From contig NZ_BAAACF010000012.1 of NCBI RefSeq assembly GCF_039521365.1, forward strand, positions 124,001 to 188,000: DNA of 64,000 nt. The letters run 5' to 3'. The position numbers and the translations under genes were made by a program. This DNA comes from Clostridium_AW malenominatum. GTDB lineage: Bacteria > Bacillota > Clostridia > Clostridiales > Clostridiaceae. This document shows, one piece after another, positions 27,994 to 37,122 of this stretch (the stretch's first letter is position 1; every line of letters begins with the position of its first letter). Under the pieces are notes generated by a model, which was not told the DNA's origin, ran no database searches, and saw only the letters and a list, made by a program, of their open reading frames with translations.

Positions 27994-29150
27994 TCCTCAT
28001 ACCTGCCTTTCAATTGTTCTTCTTTTAAAACTTCTATGGCTCTATTTACATAGGCATCAGAAGTGCTCTTAAGTAAAATTTTTGCAAGCTCTTCTTTATC
28101 CTTAGTCTTAACTTTATTTTTAAAGGTTTTATATCTCCTTTTGTAAACCACTTCTCCAAATTCCTTTAATTTTTCAATATCCGGAGATATTTTCCTGAGT
28201 TTTCTCCAATCTAAAAATTCATTAATATATTTATGAACAATATATTTATTATTTTCCATTAAGAGGCTTCTTCTATGACAATTATTATCGTTTATAGCGC
28301 TAATTTTATCTATATCATAAACCTTAACATTCTCTAGTTTTTCTACCCCCTCTTCCACATCTCTTGGTACAGCTAAGTCAAAAATAATTAATTCTTTTTC
28401 CTTCTGGATTTCGCTTAAGTGTACTACTGGATGAGGTGCAGACGTAGAACATATAATGCAATCTACCTCATTATAATATTTTTGCCTTTCATTAAATGGT
28501 ATGGCCTTTACTCTAGAGTCCTCTATATCCACTAAAGATGGATTTCTAAGAGCTATATATAAATTATTAAATTTACCAGAGAGGATATATTTAGCTGCCA
28601 GGCTTCCTACCTCTCCATAACCTAAAACCATGAAATTCTTAGCTCCAAGACTTCTACTTTCATTTACTGCTATGGAGGCTGAAGATATTGGTATGGTATA
28701 TAACCTAGCATTATATCTAAATTCCTTACCACAGGTTATGGCCATTTGAAATAACTTTTGCACATCTCGTGTAACGGTTTTATTGTTAAGAGCTACTTCA
28801 TAAGCATCCTTTACCTGCCCTAAAATTTGATCTTCTCCTAAAATAGAAGAATGGAATCCACATACTACATTCATAATATGAGATATGGCTTCCTCATCCT
28901 TATAAAAGAAGGTATACTTTATATATTCTTTATCCCAATTTAGTCTAGAGAATATTTCATGAACTACCTCTCCGTAATCCTTATCTGTAGAAAAATAAAC
29001 TTCCGTTCTATTACAAGTACTAAGAATAAGCACTTCATCAAAAATCTCTTTAAGTGAATGTAAATATTCTTCATATCTTTTTGGTATTATAGAAAGCTTT
29101 TCCCTAATTTCAAGTTTTATATTATTTTTTATTCCTAATACTGCTATCAT
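27951..29150 (-). CDS. hemA: Glutamyl-tRNA reductase
   Basis: HemA reduces glutamyl-tRNA to glutamate semialdehyde, the entry step of tetrapyrrole synthesis. The 399-residue protein has the catalytic [31 protein letters not shown] and the NADPH-binding [15 protein letters not shown]. It follows cbiQ with a 4-bp overlap and overlaps the next gene by 43 bp. Its place in the riboswitch operon makes 5-aminolevulinate supply respond to B12. Confidence 0.95.
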   Translation of the reverse strand: MIAVLGIKNNIKLEIREKLSIIPKRYEEYLHSLKEIFDEVLILSTCNRTEVYFSTDKDYGEVVHEIFSRLNWDKEYIKYTFFYKDEEAISHIMNVVCGFHSSILGEDQILGQVKDAYEVALNNKTVTRDVQKLFQMAITCGKEFRYNARLYTIPISSASIAVNESRSLGAKNFMVLGYGEVGSLAAKYILSGKFNNLYIALRNPSLVDIEDSRVKAIPFNERQKYYNEVDCIICSTSAPHPVVHLSEIQKEKELIIFDLAVPRDVEEGVEKLENVKVYDIDKISAINDNNCHRRSLLMENNKYIVHKYINEFLDWRKLRKISPDIEKLKEFGEVVYKRRYKTFKNKVKTKDKEELAKILLKSTSDAYVNRAIEVLKEEQLKGRYEECLNIIERIFYNTK

Positions 29151-29854
29151 AAAAATTCAACTCCAAATAGTGATAAAATTAGTATAGTATTATATAAAAG
29201 TATAATCAAGAATCTTCTCCTGCTAAACTCAAAATCTTCCCCTAAATAAGGCATATACCCTTTATAACATCTGCTATTAATACCGTCTTTTATACTTTTC
29301 CATCTCTCCATAGTATTCACAAAAAGAAGAGCTGCTATTTTCCCTGTACTATTAACTTTAGCAGAAAAACTATCAAAGCCTCCTCTTGATTTCATAGCGT
29401 TATACATAATGTTGTATTCTTCATCCATAACCATTAAAAATCTCTCCATAGATTTTGCAATGTCACATATATCTCTTAAGTAATCATTTTTTGAACAAAT
29501 GTATAGTAACTGATCAATTGGAGTGGTTAATGACAAAAAACACAAACTTAGCCCTGAAAATATGCTTTTTAAAATAATAGTTAGTGTATAACTAATGCCA
29601 TAATCAAATACAAAAGTAATTGATGAAAAGGCAGCAAAAGCAGCTATTCTCAGAGCGAATTTTATTACAATATTTGGATTGTTTTTCACTACCCCATGGA
29701 GAAGTATAAACAATCCTATATTTATTATTATAATAATGGGATTATTAACAAATCCCATTATTATGATTGGAACTATGGTTAAAAAAACCTTTTCTATTGG
29801 ATGAACATTACTTATTCTATTTCTCTTGGACAGTGCCATTATTAATTTTAGCAT
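29147..29854 (-). CDS. cbiQ: Cobalt ECF transporter T component CbiQ
   Basis: A 235-residue membrane protein, the transmembrane scaffold of the Co2+ ECF importer. [20 protein letters not shown] is the typical N-terminus and [11 protein letters not shown] (about residue 150) is the conserved Ala-Met-x-x-Arg-Gly ATPase-coupling motif. It overlaps cbiN by 38 bp, and a second ATG at 29839 is a possible start. No cbiO ATPase gene follows; hemA does. Confidence 0.93.
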   Translation of the reverse strand: MLKLIMALSKRNRISNVHPIEKVFLTIVPIIIMGFVNNPIIIIINIGLFILLHGVVKNNPNIVIKFALRIAAFAAFSSITFVFDYGISYTLTIILKSIFSGLSLCFLSLTTPIDQLLYICSKNDYLRDICDIAKSMERFLMVMDEEYNIMYNAMKSRGGFDSFSAKVNSTGKIAALLFVNTMERWKSIKDGINSRCYKGYMPYLGEDFEFSRRRFLIILLYNTILILSLFGVEFL

Positions 29855-30116
29855 TTTTTTTCTTTCCTATATAATACCCTATAAAACCAGCTCCTATAGC
29901 CGCTTGTGATGAGAAAAGAAGACTTTCAATTTCTCCTGATGGTGGCTCCCATAGTGCTGAAAACCAAGGCTCATAATCCTCTCTTGTTTCCATTATTACT
30001 TCTTCTATTTGTCCATCTGCTCCTCCGAACTCTCCTCCTCTTAGTTTTCCAATGAAGAGAGATCCCATTATTACTACTAAACAAGCTAAAAGCAATGATA
30101 TTGTCGTCTTTTTCAA
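29817..30116 (-). CDS. cbiN: Cobalt transport protein CbiN
   Basis: A 99-residue protein with two transmembrane segments (residues about 5-22 and 65-84) and a short external loop containing GADGQIEEVIMETREDYEPWF, the conserved CbiN feature. CbiN helps CbiM load cobalt. The start is TTG at 30116, directly after the cbiM stop with GAGGTG in place as ribosome site. Confidence 0.93.
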   Translation of the reverse strand: MKKTTISLLLACLVVIMGSLFIGKLRGGEFGGADGQIEEVIMETREDYEPWFSALWEPPSGEIESLLFSSQAAIGAGFIGYYIGKKKNAKINNGTVQEK

Positions 30117-30839
30117 TTATTTCACCTCACTTAATATTTCCATTTCTTTTGATGAATACTTATATATAAATTCAAATATTACTACTGTAAGTAATCCTTC
30201 AACTATTGCAAGTGGTATTTGAGTTATAGAAAATATTGAGAAAAATCTTTGGAAAGAAGCTACAACTCCACCTGTTTGCGCTGGAAAAGCTAAGGCTAAT
30301 TGCACTGATGTAACTAAATAAGTAGCTAAATCTCCTAGAGCAGCTGCTAAAAATACAGCTAATTTTTTATTCTTATCTTTTAGTCCTATGTATATTAAGT
30401 ATGATACTATTGGTCCTATGATAGCCATTGATACTACATTGGCACCTAAGGTTGTAATTCCTCCATGAGCTAGTAAAATTGCCTGGAATAATAAAACTAT
30501 AAGACCTACTACTGATGAAATAAATGGTCCAAATATTATTGCTGAAAGTCCTGTACCAGTAGGATGTGAACAGCTTCCTGTTACTGAAGGAATCTTCATA
30601 GCTGAAAGTATAAAAGCATAAGCTGCTACTAATCCTAAAAGCATTTTTAAATCTTTATTTTTCCCTGTTTTTTCTCTTATTTGCTTTAACCCTATTATTA
30701 TAAATGGTATTGCTAAAACAAAGTAAATTCCTGCCCAAGTTGGTGGCAAAAACCCCTCTCCTATATGCATTGCATTTACTGTGGCATTTGCTGAAAATAC
30801 TAATGCTAAAATCATTAATGCCGTAAACTTAGTTTTCAT
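30117..30839 (-). CDS. cbiM: Cobalt ECF transporter S component CbiM
   Basis: A 240-residue integral membrane protein. After a cleavable-looking N-terminus it has MHIGEGFLPPTWAGIYF, whose exposed Met-His forms the metal site of mature CbiM, and SVTGSCSHPTGTGLSAIIFGP. It binds Co2+ for the CbiMNQ(O) importer. The gene follows cobD by 11 bp; AGGAGTAATT precedes its ATG. Confidence 0.95.
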   Translation of the reverse strand: MKTKFTALMILALVFSANATVNAMHIGEGFLPPTWAGIYFVLAIPFIIIGLKQIREKTGKNKDLKMLLGLVAAYAFILSAMKIPSVTGSCSHPTGTGLSAIIFGPFISSVVGLIVLLFQAILLAHGGITTLGANVVSMAIIGPIVSYLIYIGLKDKNKKLAVFLAAALGDLATYLVTSVQLALAFPAQTGGVVASFQRFFSIFSITQIPLAIVEGLLTVVIFEFIYKYSSKEMEILSEVK

Positions 30840-30850
30840 AATTACTCCTC

Positions 30851-31945
30851 CTATATATTTTTTATTCCCTTTAGGGTATTTAATAAAATATTATTATTTT
30901 CCCTATCCTTAATAGCAAATCTTATAAATCTATTGTTTAATCCTTTGTAATTACAACACTTTCTTATAACTATTCCTTTCTCAAGGCATAATTCATATAG
31001 TTTATCACCATCTATTTCCTCTAATTCACAAAGTATATAATTACCAAAGGTATGGTACGCTTTTTTTATATGAGGTACTTTATTCATTTCTTCTACTAAA
31101 AACTTTCTCTCTTCTCTTATCCATTTTAAAGATTCATTTATATACTCTTTATCTTTTAGCACATACTTTGCTGCCAGTTCTGCAAAGGCATTTATATTCC
31201 AAGGGTTCTGGCTTTTCCTCATCTTTTCTAAAAGTTTTCCATTTTTACTTATCCCATATCCCATTCTTATGCCCGGCATACCATAAAATTTAGTTAGCGC
31301 TCTTATTATCAATAAACATTTGTAGCTCTTTAATTCATAAAGGAAGCTTTGACGCATGTTTCCTGTAAATTCTATAAAAGCTTCATCTACTATTACCGTT
31401 TTTCCTTCTCTTTCGCAAAAATCCAATAGGGTTTTAAACTTACCCTTATCTATAATCCCTCCATTAGGATTATTAGGATTTCCAATTATTAAAGCATCGT
31501 TATTTTTAAGGGATCTTTCTATTGCATCATAGTCATATTCCATATTTCTCATAGGTATATAGGTAATCTTTAGTCCATACTTTTCCGCATTTTCATCATA
31601 CTCTCCAAAGGAAGGAACTATTATAGCTATGCTTTTAAAAAGAGATATGGATAATTGAATTATTTCTGCTGCTCCATTACCAAGGATGAAATCCTCTTCC
31701 TCTACAATGTTTAGCCTTTCATCCCCTATGTTAAATAAAATTTCTCCGCTATTTACATATTCCTTTAAATTGCCTCTTAATTCTCTGTATTGTATATCAG
31801 GGTATCTTGTTAAATTTAAAACCCCTTCATTCAAATTATTAATAAAGCTTTTTGGTACCCCTAAAGGATTAATATTTGAGCTAAAGTCTGTAAGTTCTTT
31901 CCCCTTTAACACTCCCTCGGTGTAAATATCTCCTCCATGCTTCAC
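30851..31945 (-). CDS. cobD: L-threonine-O-3-phosphate decarboxylase (HisC-like fold)
   Basis: CobD makes aminopropanol phosphate, the linker attached by CbiB. The 364-residue PLP enzyme opens KHGGDIYTEGVLKGKELTDFSSNINPLGVP, typical of CobD, and has NPNNPNGGI, VIVDEAFIEF and the PLP lysine region RALTKFYGMPGIRMGYGI. Context next to cbiB and cbiP separates it from histidinol-phosphate aminotransferase. Confidence 0.94.
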   Translation of the reverse strand: MKHGGDIYTEGVLKGKELTDFSSNINPLGVPKSFINNLNEGVLNLTRYPDIQYRELRGNLKEYVNSGEILFNIGDERLNIVEEEDFILGNGAAEIIQLSISLFKSIAIIVPSFGEYDENAEKYGLKITYIPMRNMEYDYDAIERSLKNNDALIIGNPNNPNGGIIDKGKFKTLLDFCEREGKTVIVDEAFIEFTGNMRQSFLYELKSYKCLLIIRALTKFYGMPGIRMGYGISKNGKLLEKMRKSQNPWNINAFAELAAKYVLKDKEYINESLKWIREERKFLVEEMNKVPHIKKAYHTFGNYILCELEEIDGDKLYELCLEKGIVIRKCCNYKGLNNRFIRFAIKDRENNNILLNTLKGIKNI

Positions 31946-31960
31946 TTTGCCTCTACTCCT

Positions 31961-32911
31961 TTATCTTAAAGTTATAACAATTGCTCCGAAAATTATTATA
32001 AATAGTAGCTCTGACGTAAACATTAATTTTATACTTCCAAATATATGAGAATAATTTAGATGGATTTTCTCATCTCCAATAGTTGGTTTATATACTACCT
32101 TACCAAAGTAAGTATTTGTCCCGCCAATTTGTATCCCCATAGCACCAGCCGCTGCCGCTTCTGGGTAAGCACAGTTTGGACTTTTATGATTTTTTCTATC
32201 TCTTATCATTATCTTTAGAGAATCTTTAATGCTTCCTTTAACCACAGGTGAAGATAAAGCTATTAAAAACCCTGATAATCTTGCTGGTATAAAGTTAAAA
32301 ATATCATCTACCTTTGCTGGAAAGAATCCAATATTTATAAACTTTTCGTCCATATATCCTAGCATGGAGTCCATGGTGTTTATTCCCTTGTACATCATAG
32401 CTAGTGGGGCTCCCCCAATGAGACCAAATAAAAGTGGTGCAATTACTCCATCCGCTGTATTTTCTGCCACAGTTTCAATATCCGCTCTGATTATTTCATC
32501 TTCTTTTAAAGCTTTTGTATCTCTACCAACTATATAGGATAGCTTTATTCTTGCATCCTCTAAATCTTGATTTTTCAAAGCATGGTACACCTTTATAGCT
32601 TCGTTCTTTAAGCATTTTGCTGAAAGTGTTGTCCATAGTATAAATGTGTTTAATCCATGATAAATCCATGGGTTATCTTTAACTAAATAGAGCAGCGCAT
32701 AAGGAATACTAAATGAGGTCAGTGCAACTATTATTACAATAATTCCCCCAAAGGCTTTTAGTTTTTTTCCATTAGGGAAGAGCTTTCTTCCCATTTTCTC
32801 TAAAAAGCTTATTAGTTTTCCTATATATATAACAGGGTGAGGAAACCAGTATGGATCCCCTATGATCCAATCAATTAAAACTGCTAAAGCCAAATCTATA
32901 ATAGAAATCAT
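31961..32911 (-). CDS. cbiB: Adenosylcobinamide-phosphate synthase
   Basis: CbiB joins aminopropanol (phosphate) to cobyric acid in the membrane. The 316-residue protein has DWIIGDPYWFPHPVIYIGKLI near the N-terminus, SYIVGRDTKALKEDEIIRA, VAENTADGVIAPLLFGLIGG and RDRKNHKSPNCAYPEAAAAG, with several hydrophobic segments. It follows cbiP directly with no gap. Confidence 0.95.
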   Translation of the reverse strand: MISIIDLALAVLIDWIIGDPYWFPHPVIYIGKLISFLEKMGRKLFPNGKKLKAFGGIIVIIVALTSFSIPYALLYLVKDNPWIYHGLNTFILWTTLSAKCLKNEAIKVYHALKNQDLEDARIKLSYIVGRDTKALKEDEIIRADIETVAENTADGVIAPLLFGLIGGAPLAMMYKGINTMDSMLGYMDEKFINIGFFPAKVDDIFNFIPARLSGFLIALSSPVVKGSIKDSLKIMIRDRKNHKSPNCAYPEAAAAGAMGIQIGGTNTYFGKVVYKPTIGDEKIHLNYSHIFGSIKLMFTSELLFIIIFGAIVITLR

Positions 32912-34384
32912 CTATCTTTTTACTCCCATTATTCTATAAATCTCTTTAATATCCATGTTTTCTCTTACTAAGTCTGCTAATATATCAAGATTTTTTTCTC
33001 TTAAATTTTCATAATGAAGTGATTTTTTTTCTTCCAATCCCTTAGAAACTCTTATTTTATTTAACACCTTTTCTCTAAAGTCCACTCCATCAAATAAACC
33101 ATGTATGTATGTTCCTAAAATATTTTCTCTTTCATTTATGGCTCCATCAAGCTTTTCTACCTTCTTGCCATTTTCATCGTATATAGTAAACATAGCTTTA
33201 GCCTTATCTCCATAAGATGAGATTCCCATATGTATTTCATAGCCATATACTTCTCCATAGCTTCCTTTAGCCTTTACTCTTGTAGTTACCTTTTCTTTTT
33301 CAAAGGTAGTACTTATATCTAAAAGTCCCATACCTAAAGTTTCTTCTTCTTCTGTTTCAACTCCATAAGGATCTTTTAATACTTTACCAAGCATCTGATA
33401 TCCACCGCATATGCCAATAACAAAACCTTCTTTAGAATATGCCTTTATTAAGTCTTCTAGTCCTGATTCTCTTAGGACTAATAGGTCATCTATGGTGTTT
33501 TTAGTTCCTGGTATTATTAGCAAATCAGGGTTACCAAAATTATCTTTTGAAGTAATATATCTTATGGATACATCTTCTTCTGATTTTAAAGCATCCACAT
33601 CTGTAAAGTTCGATATATGAGGTAGTTTTACTACAGCTACATCTATGTCTCCCTTTGTATTTTTATTAAATTCTACCGCTCCATCCTCATCTTCTAAATC
33701 TAAATTAAAATGAGGAACTACACCTAAAGATGGAATTTTTATAATATCTTCTAGCATTGTAAGTCCTGGTTTTAATATTTCTATATCTCCTCTGAATTTA
33801 TTAATTATAGTTCCTTTTACTCTTTTTCTTTCTTCTTCTGTTAAAAGTAGCATCGTTCCTGCTAGGGATGCAAATACTCCCCCTTTATCGATATCTCCCG
33901 CTAAAAGCACTGGCGCATCTACCATTTCTGCAAGGCCCATATTTACTATGTCTCTATCTCTTAAGTTTATTTCCGCTGGACTTCCAGCTCCTTCAATAAC
34001 TACAATATCAAATTTATTTTCTATTTCTTTAAACTGTTTCTTTAATTCTTCTGCAAAGCTTAATTTTAAATTATGATATCCTATGGCTGTACTATTACCA
34101 TAAACCTTACCATTGAAGATTATTTGACACTTTTTATCGCTAGTAGGCTTTAATAATATAGGATTCATATAAGCCTCTGGCTCTAGTCCTGCTGCATAAG
34201 CTTGAAGCACTTGAGCTCTTCCCATTTCCAATCCATCATGGGTTATATATGAATTAAGGGACATGTTTTGTGATTTATATGGACAAACAGAATAACCATC
34301 CTGCTTAAATATTCTACATAATGCAGTAACCAAAATGCTCTTTCCCACAGAGGAACCTGTCCCCTGAATCATTATCTTTGCCAA
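32912..34384 (-). CDS. cbiP: Cobyric acid synthase
   Basis: CbiP amidates the b, d, e and g side chains. The roughly 490-residue protein has [22 protein letters not shown] (P-loop), [34 protein letters not shown] and the amidotransferase [10 protein letters not shown] (Cys nucleophile) with a distal YIHGLFD histidine. The start is probably TTG at 34384, since AAAGGAG stands about 10 bp before it; the TTG at 34393 lies in the ribosome site itself. It is first in the riboswitch-controlled operon. Confidence 0.95.
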   Translation of the reverse strand: MAKIMIQGTGSSVGKSILVTALCRIFKQDGYSVCPYKSQNMSLNSYITHDGLEMGRAQVLQAYAAGLEPEAYMNPILLKPTSDKKCQIIFNGKVYGNSTAIGYHNLKLSFAEELKKQFKEIENKFDIVVIEGAGSPAEINLRDRDIVNMGLAEMVDAPVLLAGDIDKGGVFASLAGTMLLLTEEERKRVKGTIINKFRGDIEILKPGLTMLEDIIKIPSLGVVPHFNLDLEDEDGAVEFNKNTKGDIDVAVVKLPHISNFTDVDALKSEEDVSIRYITSKDNFGNPDLLIIPGTKNTIDDLLVLRESGLEDLIKAYSKEGFVIGICGGYQMLGKVLKDPYGVETEEEETLGMGLLDISTTFEKEKVTTRVKAKGSYGEVYGYEIHMGISSYGDKAKAMFTIYDENGKKVEKLDGAINERENILGTYIHGLFDGVDFREKVLNKIRVSKGLEEKKSLHYENLREKNLDILADLVRENMDIKEIYRIMGVKR

Positions 34385-34425
34385 GTAAAACAACTCCTTT
34401 ATATAATTAACAATGTAAAATTACT

Positions 34426-34504
34426 AAAAAAAAGCTGTGCTCACCGTTTGATAGAAGGTATTTATTTTTAACTAGGAGGTTCAAAATAAATTAAAGAACA
34501 CAGC
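34426..34504 (-). terminator. Third hairpin with T-tract in the cbiP leader
   Basis: On the minus strand GCTGTGTTC (34496-34504) pairs with GAGCACAGC (34434-34442) with one G-T, enclosing a loop of about 53 nt, followed by eight T (34426-34433). The long loop makes it a weak terminator by itself; it could also be a small inverted-repeat insertion. Confidence 0.5.
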
Positions 34505-34515
34505 ATAAAATATAT

Positions 34516-34538
34516 AAAAAAACAGGCGAGCTCGCCTG
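34516..34538 (-). terminator. Second hairpin with T-tract in the cbiP leader
   Basis: A perfect palindrome CAGGCGAGCTCGCCTG (34523-34538) is followed on the minus strand by seven T. The GC content is far above its surroundings. Confidence 0.65.
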
Positions 34539-34553
34539 CGATGGAAAACAAAT

Positions 34554-34580
34554 AAAAAAAACCGACAAAAGCCGGAATCA
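34554..34580 (-). terminator. First terminator after the cobalamin aptamer
   Basis: On the minus strand CCGGC TTTT GTCGG, extended by A-T pairs, is followed by eight T. It sits about 30-40 nt after the aptamer and is the likely expression platform. Confidence 0.75.
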
Positions 34581-34609
34581 ATTTATAAAGACTCTTTCCC
34601 GCCGAAAGC

Positions 34610-34780
34610 TTATTCTCTCAAAACTCAGGCAGGTCTCCTGGCTCATGAGTCATTCTCCCCTTTTCCTTCCCCTTCTGGGTGGTCTTAAAAGGTTCGTCCT
34701 CAATTACAGTAGCGGGGGCTGCCGCGGAATTTAACCGCATTCCCTTTTCACCTAAATAGGCACCTGAATTTAATTATTCA
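34610..34780 (-). promoter_or_regulatory. Cobalamin (B12) riboswitch aptamer
   Basis: Minus strand holds the conserved pieces in order: AGGTGCC, AAAAGGGAA, GCCCCCGCTACTGTAA, then GCCAGGAGACCTGCC (the B12-box region) and AGAGAATAAGCTTTCGGCGGG beyond. The controlled genes all belong to corrin synthesis. Adenosyl- or methyl-cobalamin would lead to termination of the 23-kb operon. Confidence 0.96.
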
Positions 34781-34792
34781 TTTATTAATTTT

Positions 34793-34822
34793 AGTTTACT
34801 ACAACCTTAACCCTTATGTCAA
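34793..34822 (-). promoter_or_regulatory. Promoter of the cobalamin operon
   Basis: A perfect TTGACA (34817-34822) and TAAACT (34793-34798) on the minus strand, spacing 18 bp, begin 14 bp after the cobS stop codon and end just before the aptamer. Confidence 0.72.
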
Positions 34823-34836
34823 CGAATTATTTATCA

Positions 34837-35592
34837 TTATTTTAATAAAGCTGTAAATAAAATAAGTATAGCAATTTCAACAAATTCATTATTTGCTCCT
34901 AAGCAATCTCCCGTTATTCCACCTATTTTACTGTTACATAACTTTAAAAATACTAGCGTAACTATTAATGCTAGAACCATAGAATATATAGTATATCTTC
35001 CTCCAACCAATAAGTAGGTAAAAATAATAGTTATGTTTAAGCTTACAATGAAATGCCCTACAGTAGTGTTACCAATAAATAAATTTCCTGTTCCCTTTTC
35101 TTTTGCATTCTTTCCTATTAAAAATAATAAAACTAGGGTGAATCTACTTATAATTGGGGTAATTATAAGTACACTTGGCATACCTTTTTCTATAATAAAA
35201 GAAAGGGCAGCATATTTAACTAATATATCAAAGATTAGCGCAACTGCAGCATAAGTTCCAATTCTACTATCCTTCATCACTTCTAAAATCTTTTCCTTAC
35301 CACCTTTAAAGGAGAAAAAACCGTCAAATATATCCCCAAAACCATCTTGATGCAAACATCCCATAGTTAATATTCCTACAACTAAGACAAATATAGTAGT
35401 TATATTTATTGGAAATATCTTTATGCAAAAATAGTACACTACCCATTGTATAAGTCCAATTATTAATCCCACTATAGGAAGCATAGCGCTTCCATCTCTA
35501 AAATTTTTAGCATCACAAGGAAGACTTCTCTTAACAGGGAGTCTAGTTAAAAACTGTATCATAAGTAATAAATCTAAAAAAAACTCTTTCAT
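34837..35592 (-). CDS. cobS: Adenosylcobinamide-GDP ribazoletransferase (cobalamin synthase)
   Basis: CobS joins adenosylcobinamide-GDP to alpha-ribazole (phosphate) in the membrane. The 251-residue polytopic protein has FLTRLPV near residue 15, LTMGCLHQDGFGDIFDGFFS with the metal-binding aspartates, MKDSRIGTYAA and the late GGITGDCLGANNEFVE. It follows cobU by 11 bp. No strong terminator separates it from the promoter of the next operon. Confidence 0.95.
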   Translation of the reverse strand: MKEFFLDLLLMIQFLTRLPVKRSLPCDAKNFRDGSAMLPIVGLIIGLIQWVVYYFCIKIFPINITTIFVLVVGILTMGCLHQDGFGDIFDGFFSFKGGKEKILEVMKDSRIGTYAAVALIFDILVKYAALSFIIEKGMPSVLIITPIISRFTLVLLFLIGKNAKEKGTGNLFIGNTTVGHFIVSLNITIIFTYLLVGGRYTIYSMVLALIVTLVFLKLCNSKIGGITGDCLGANNEFVEIAILILFTALLK

Positions 35593-35603
35593 TTAAAGCA
35601 CTC

Positions 35604-36152
35604 CTATTTAATTTTTAGCGGTTGACCACAACATACTAAATATACTTCATGGCTTAAGCTTCCAATGTATTGATTAACAAATCCTGCTACATCTCTAAAA
35701 ATTCTTCCAAGCTTCGTAGGAGGCACCACTCCCCAACCTACCTCATTAGTAACCATAACTATAGTTTTATCTAATTCTATACCTTTATTTATAAATTTAG
35801 TGAATTCATCTTTTATTTTAATTGTAATTTGGTCTATTTCATCCATAGTCATTTCTTCTAAATCTCTATTTCCACTAAACATTATATTTGTAGTCATAAT
35901 TGTAACACAATCTAAAAGCACATAATTCTTTTTAGTTTTTTCTAAGGCCTTATGTAAATCCATATAACCTTCATAGGTTTCCCAATTTGGATTTCTTCTT
36001 TCTCTATGCTTTTTCACTCTATCTTTCATTTCTTCATCAGAAAATATTGAGGTTGCAATGTATAAAACATCTTCCTTATCCTTTAATAAATTTTCTGCAA
36101 AACTACTTTTTCCACTTCTTGCTCCACCTGTTACTAAAATAATTTTACCCAT
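35604..36152 (-). CDS. cobU: Adenosylcobinamide kinase/adenosylcobinamide-phosphate guanylyltransferase
   Basis: CobU phosphorylates adenosylcobinamide and activates it with GTP. The 182-residue protein has P-loop ILVTGGARSGKSSFAE, RVKKHRERRNPNWETYE (guanylylated histidine region), LLDCVTIMTTNIMF and VTNEVGWGVVPPTKLGRIFRD. It is flanked by cobC and cobS on the same strand with 11-15 bp gaps. Confidence 0.96.
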   Translation of the reverse strand: MGKIILVTGGARSGKSSFAENLLKDKEDVLYIATSIFSDEEMKDRVKKHRERRNPNWETYEGYMDLHKALEKTKKNYVLLDCVTIMTTNIMFSGNRDLEEMTMDEIDQITIKIKDEFTKFINKGIELDKTIVMVTNEVGWGVVPPTKLGRIFRDVAGFVNQYIGSLSHEVYLVCCGQPLKIK

Positions 36153-36167
36153 TCTTATACACTCCTC

Positions 36168-36767
36168 TTAAATTTCAACTGGCACTATAGAATCTAAATA
36201 AAGATTTTCGTATTCATATTTTATTAAAGTTATATCTCCATTCCTACTGGCTATCTTCCAAAATATATCTAAATTTTCTCCTAATATGTAAGAACAAATG
36301 CTTTTTATTACTCCGCCATGAGTAATAATTAATATATTATCTTCTTCCCCATTTAATAATTCTAAAAAGAACTCCTTAACCCTATTATAAAACTCTATGT
36401 AGCTCTCCCCTTCTGGAATTTTATAATCCTTCCAGTTATTACACCACATTTCCCATTCTTTAGAATATTTTTCTTTTAATTCTTCATGACCCTTACCTTC
36501 GAATATGCCCATATTCATTTCACTAATTCTTTTTTCTTCAATTATCTCGCAATGATTTTCTCCTAATATAATTTGAGCTGTTTCCTTTGCTCTTTTCATA
36601 TTGCTAGAAAAAACTTTTTGAAAATTAATATTTTGAAGTTTTTCCTTTACTTTAAGAGATTGAGCTTTTCCCTTATCATTTAATTCACAATCCAAACTTC
36701 CATAATAGGTTTTATTGTAGTTATTATCAGTTTCACCGTGCCTTACTAAATATATATTCATCTCCAC
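36168..36767 (-). CDS. cobC: Alpha-ribazole phosphatase-like histidine phosphatase
   Basis: A 199-residue phosphoglycerate-mutase-superfamily phosphatase with catalytic YLVRHGETDNNYNK at residues 5-18, SNMKRAKETAQI and IITHGGVIKSI. It likely removes the 5'-phosphate of alpha-ribazole phosphate or of cobalamin phosphate; gene context with cobU and cobS supports this over other phosphatases. It is the first gene of a three-gene operon; its upstream region (36768-36900) shows no riboswitch. Confidence 0.88.
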   Translation of the reverse strand: MEMNIYLVRHGETDNNYNKTYYGSLDCELNDKGKAQSLKVKEKLQNINFQKVFSSNMKRAKETAQIILGENHCEIIEEKRISEMNMGIFEGKGHEELKEKYSKEWEMWCNNWKDYKIPEGESYIEFYNRVKEFFLELLNGEEDNILIITHGGVIKSICSYILGENLDIFWKIASRNGDITLIKYEYENLYLDSIVPVEI

Positions 36768-36924
36768 AATTCTCCTAAATTGCTAAATAATTTTACAAAC
36801 TATAAAAAATATATCACTTTAGAAAAATAAATGCAATTGTATTTTCACCTGTAACAAGTTGACTATACTAACATATAATATATTAATCTATTTAAAACCT
36901 TTATTCACCAGGAGGTGTTCATTT

Positions 36925-37032
36925 ATGTTTCTATGTTGTTTACTATACTTTATTCTTTGGTTAATATTTATATTTTTTATATTCCAAATTCTATGCTGTA
37001 TATTTAATTGCTTTTGTTGGCGTAGATGTTAA
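36925..37032 (+). CDS. 35-aa cysteine-rich hydrophobic microprotein
   Basis: An ATG at 36925 with a near-perfect ribosome site (CAGGAGGTGTTCATTT) opens a 35-codon frame. The product is hydrophobic from end to end with seven cysteines: Cys4-Cys5, Cys24-Cys25, Cys29, Cys31 and the last residue Cys35, and Trp-Arg-Arg just before the end. One membrane helix at about 6-23 is likely, leaving the C-terminal Cys cluster at a face of the membrane. A terminator follows at once (37046). I do not recognise the family; it is supported by the ribosome site, the compact unit and the non-random Cys pattern. Confidence 0.55.
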   Translation: MFLCCLLYFILWLIFIFFIFQILCCIFNCFCWRRC

Positions 37033-37045
37033 AAAGTTATTTTTT

Positions 37046-37080
37046 AGAGGAGACCATATAAATGGGTTTCCTCTTTTTTA
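37046..37080 (+). terminator. Terminator after the Cys-rich microprotein
   Basis: AGAGGAGACC pairs with GGTTTCCTCT over 10 bp with one G-T, followed by six T. It isolates the microprotein unit from the downstream transporter. Confidence 0.82.
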
Positions 37081-37122
37081 AATACTTAATTATGGTATAA
37101 TATTACTTTGGAGGGGATATTT

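Noticed and set aside
30117..30839. Nickel transporter instead of cobalt
   Set aside because: CbiM and NikM are alike in sequence, but the presence of cbiN and the position in a B12 riboswitch operon indicate cobalt.
34426..34504. MITE or IS remnant in the cbiP leader
   Set aside because: The 9-bp ends with G-T pair and absence of a target duplication do not prove a mobile element; it is listed only as a hairpin with T-tract.
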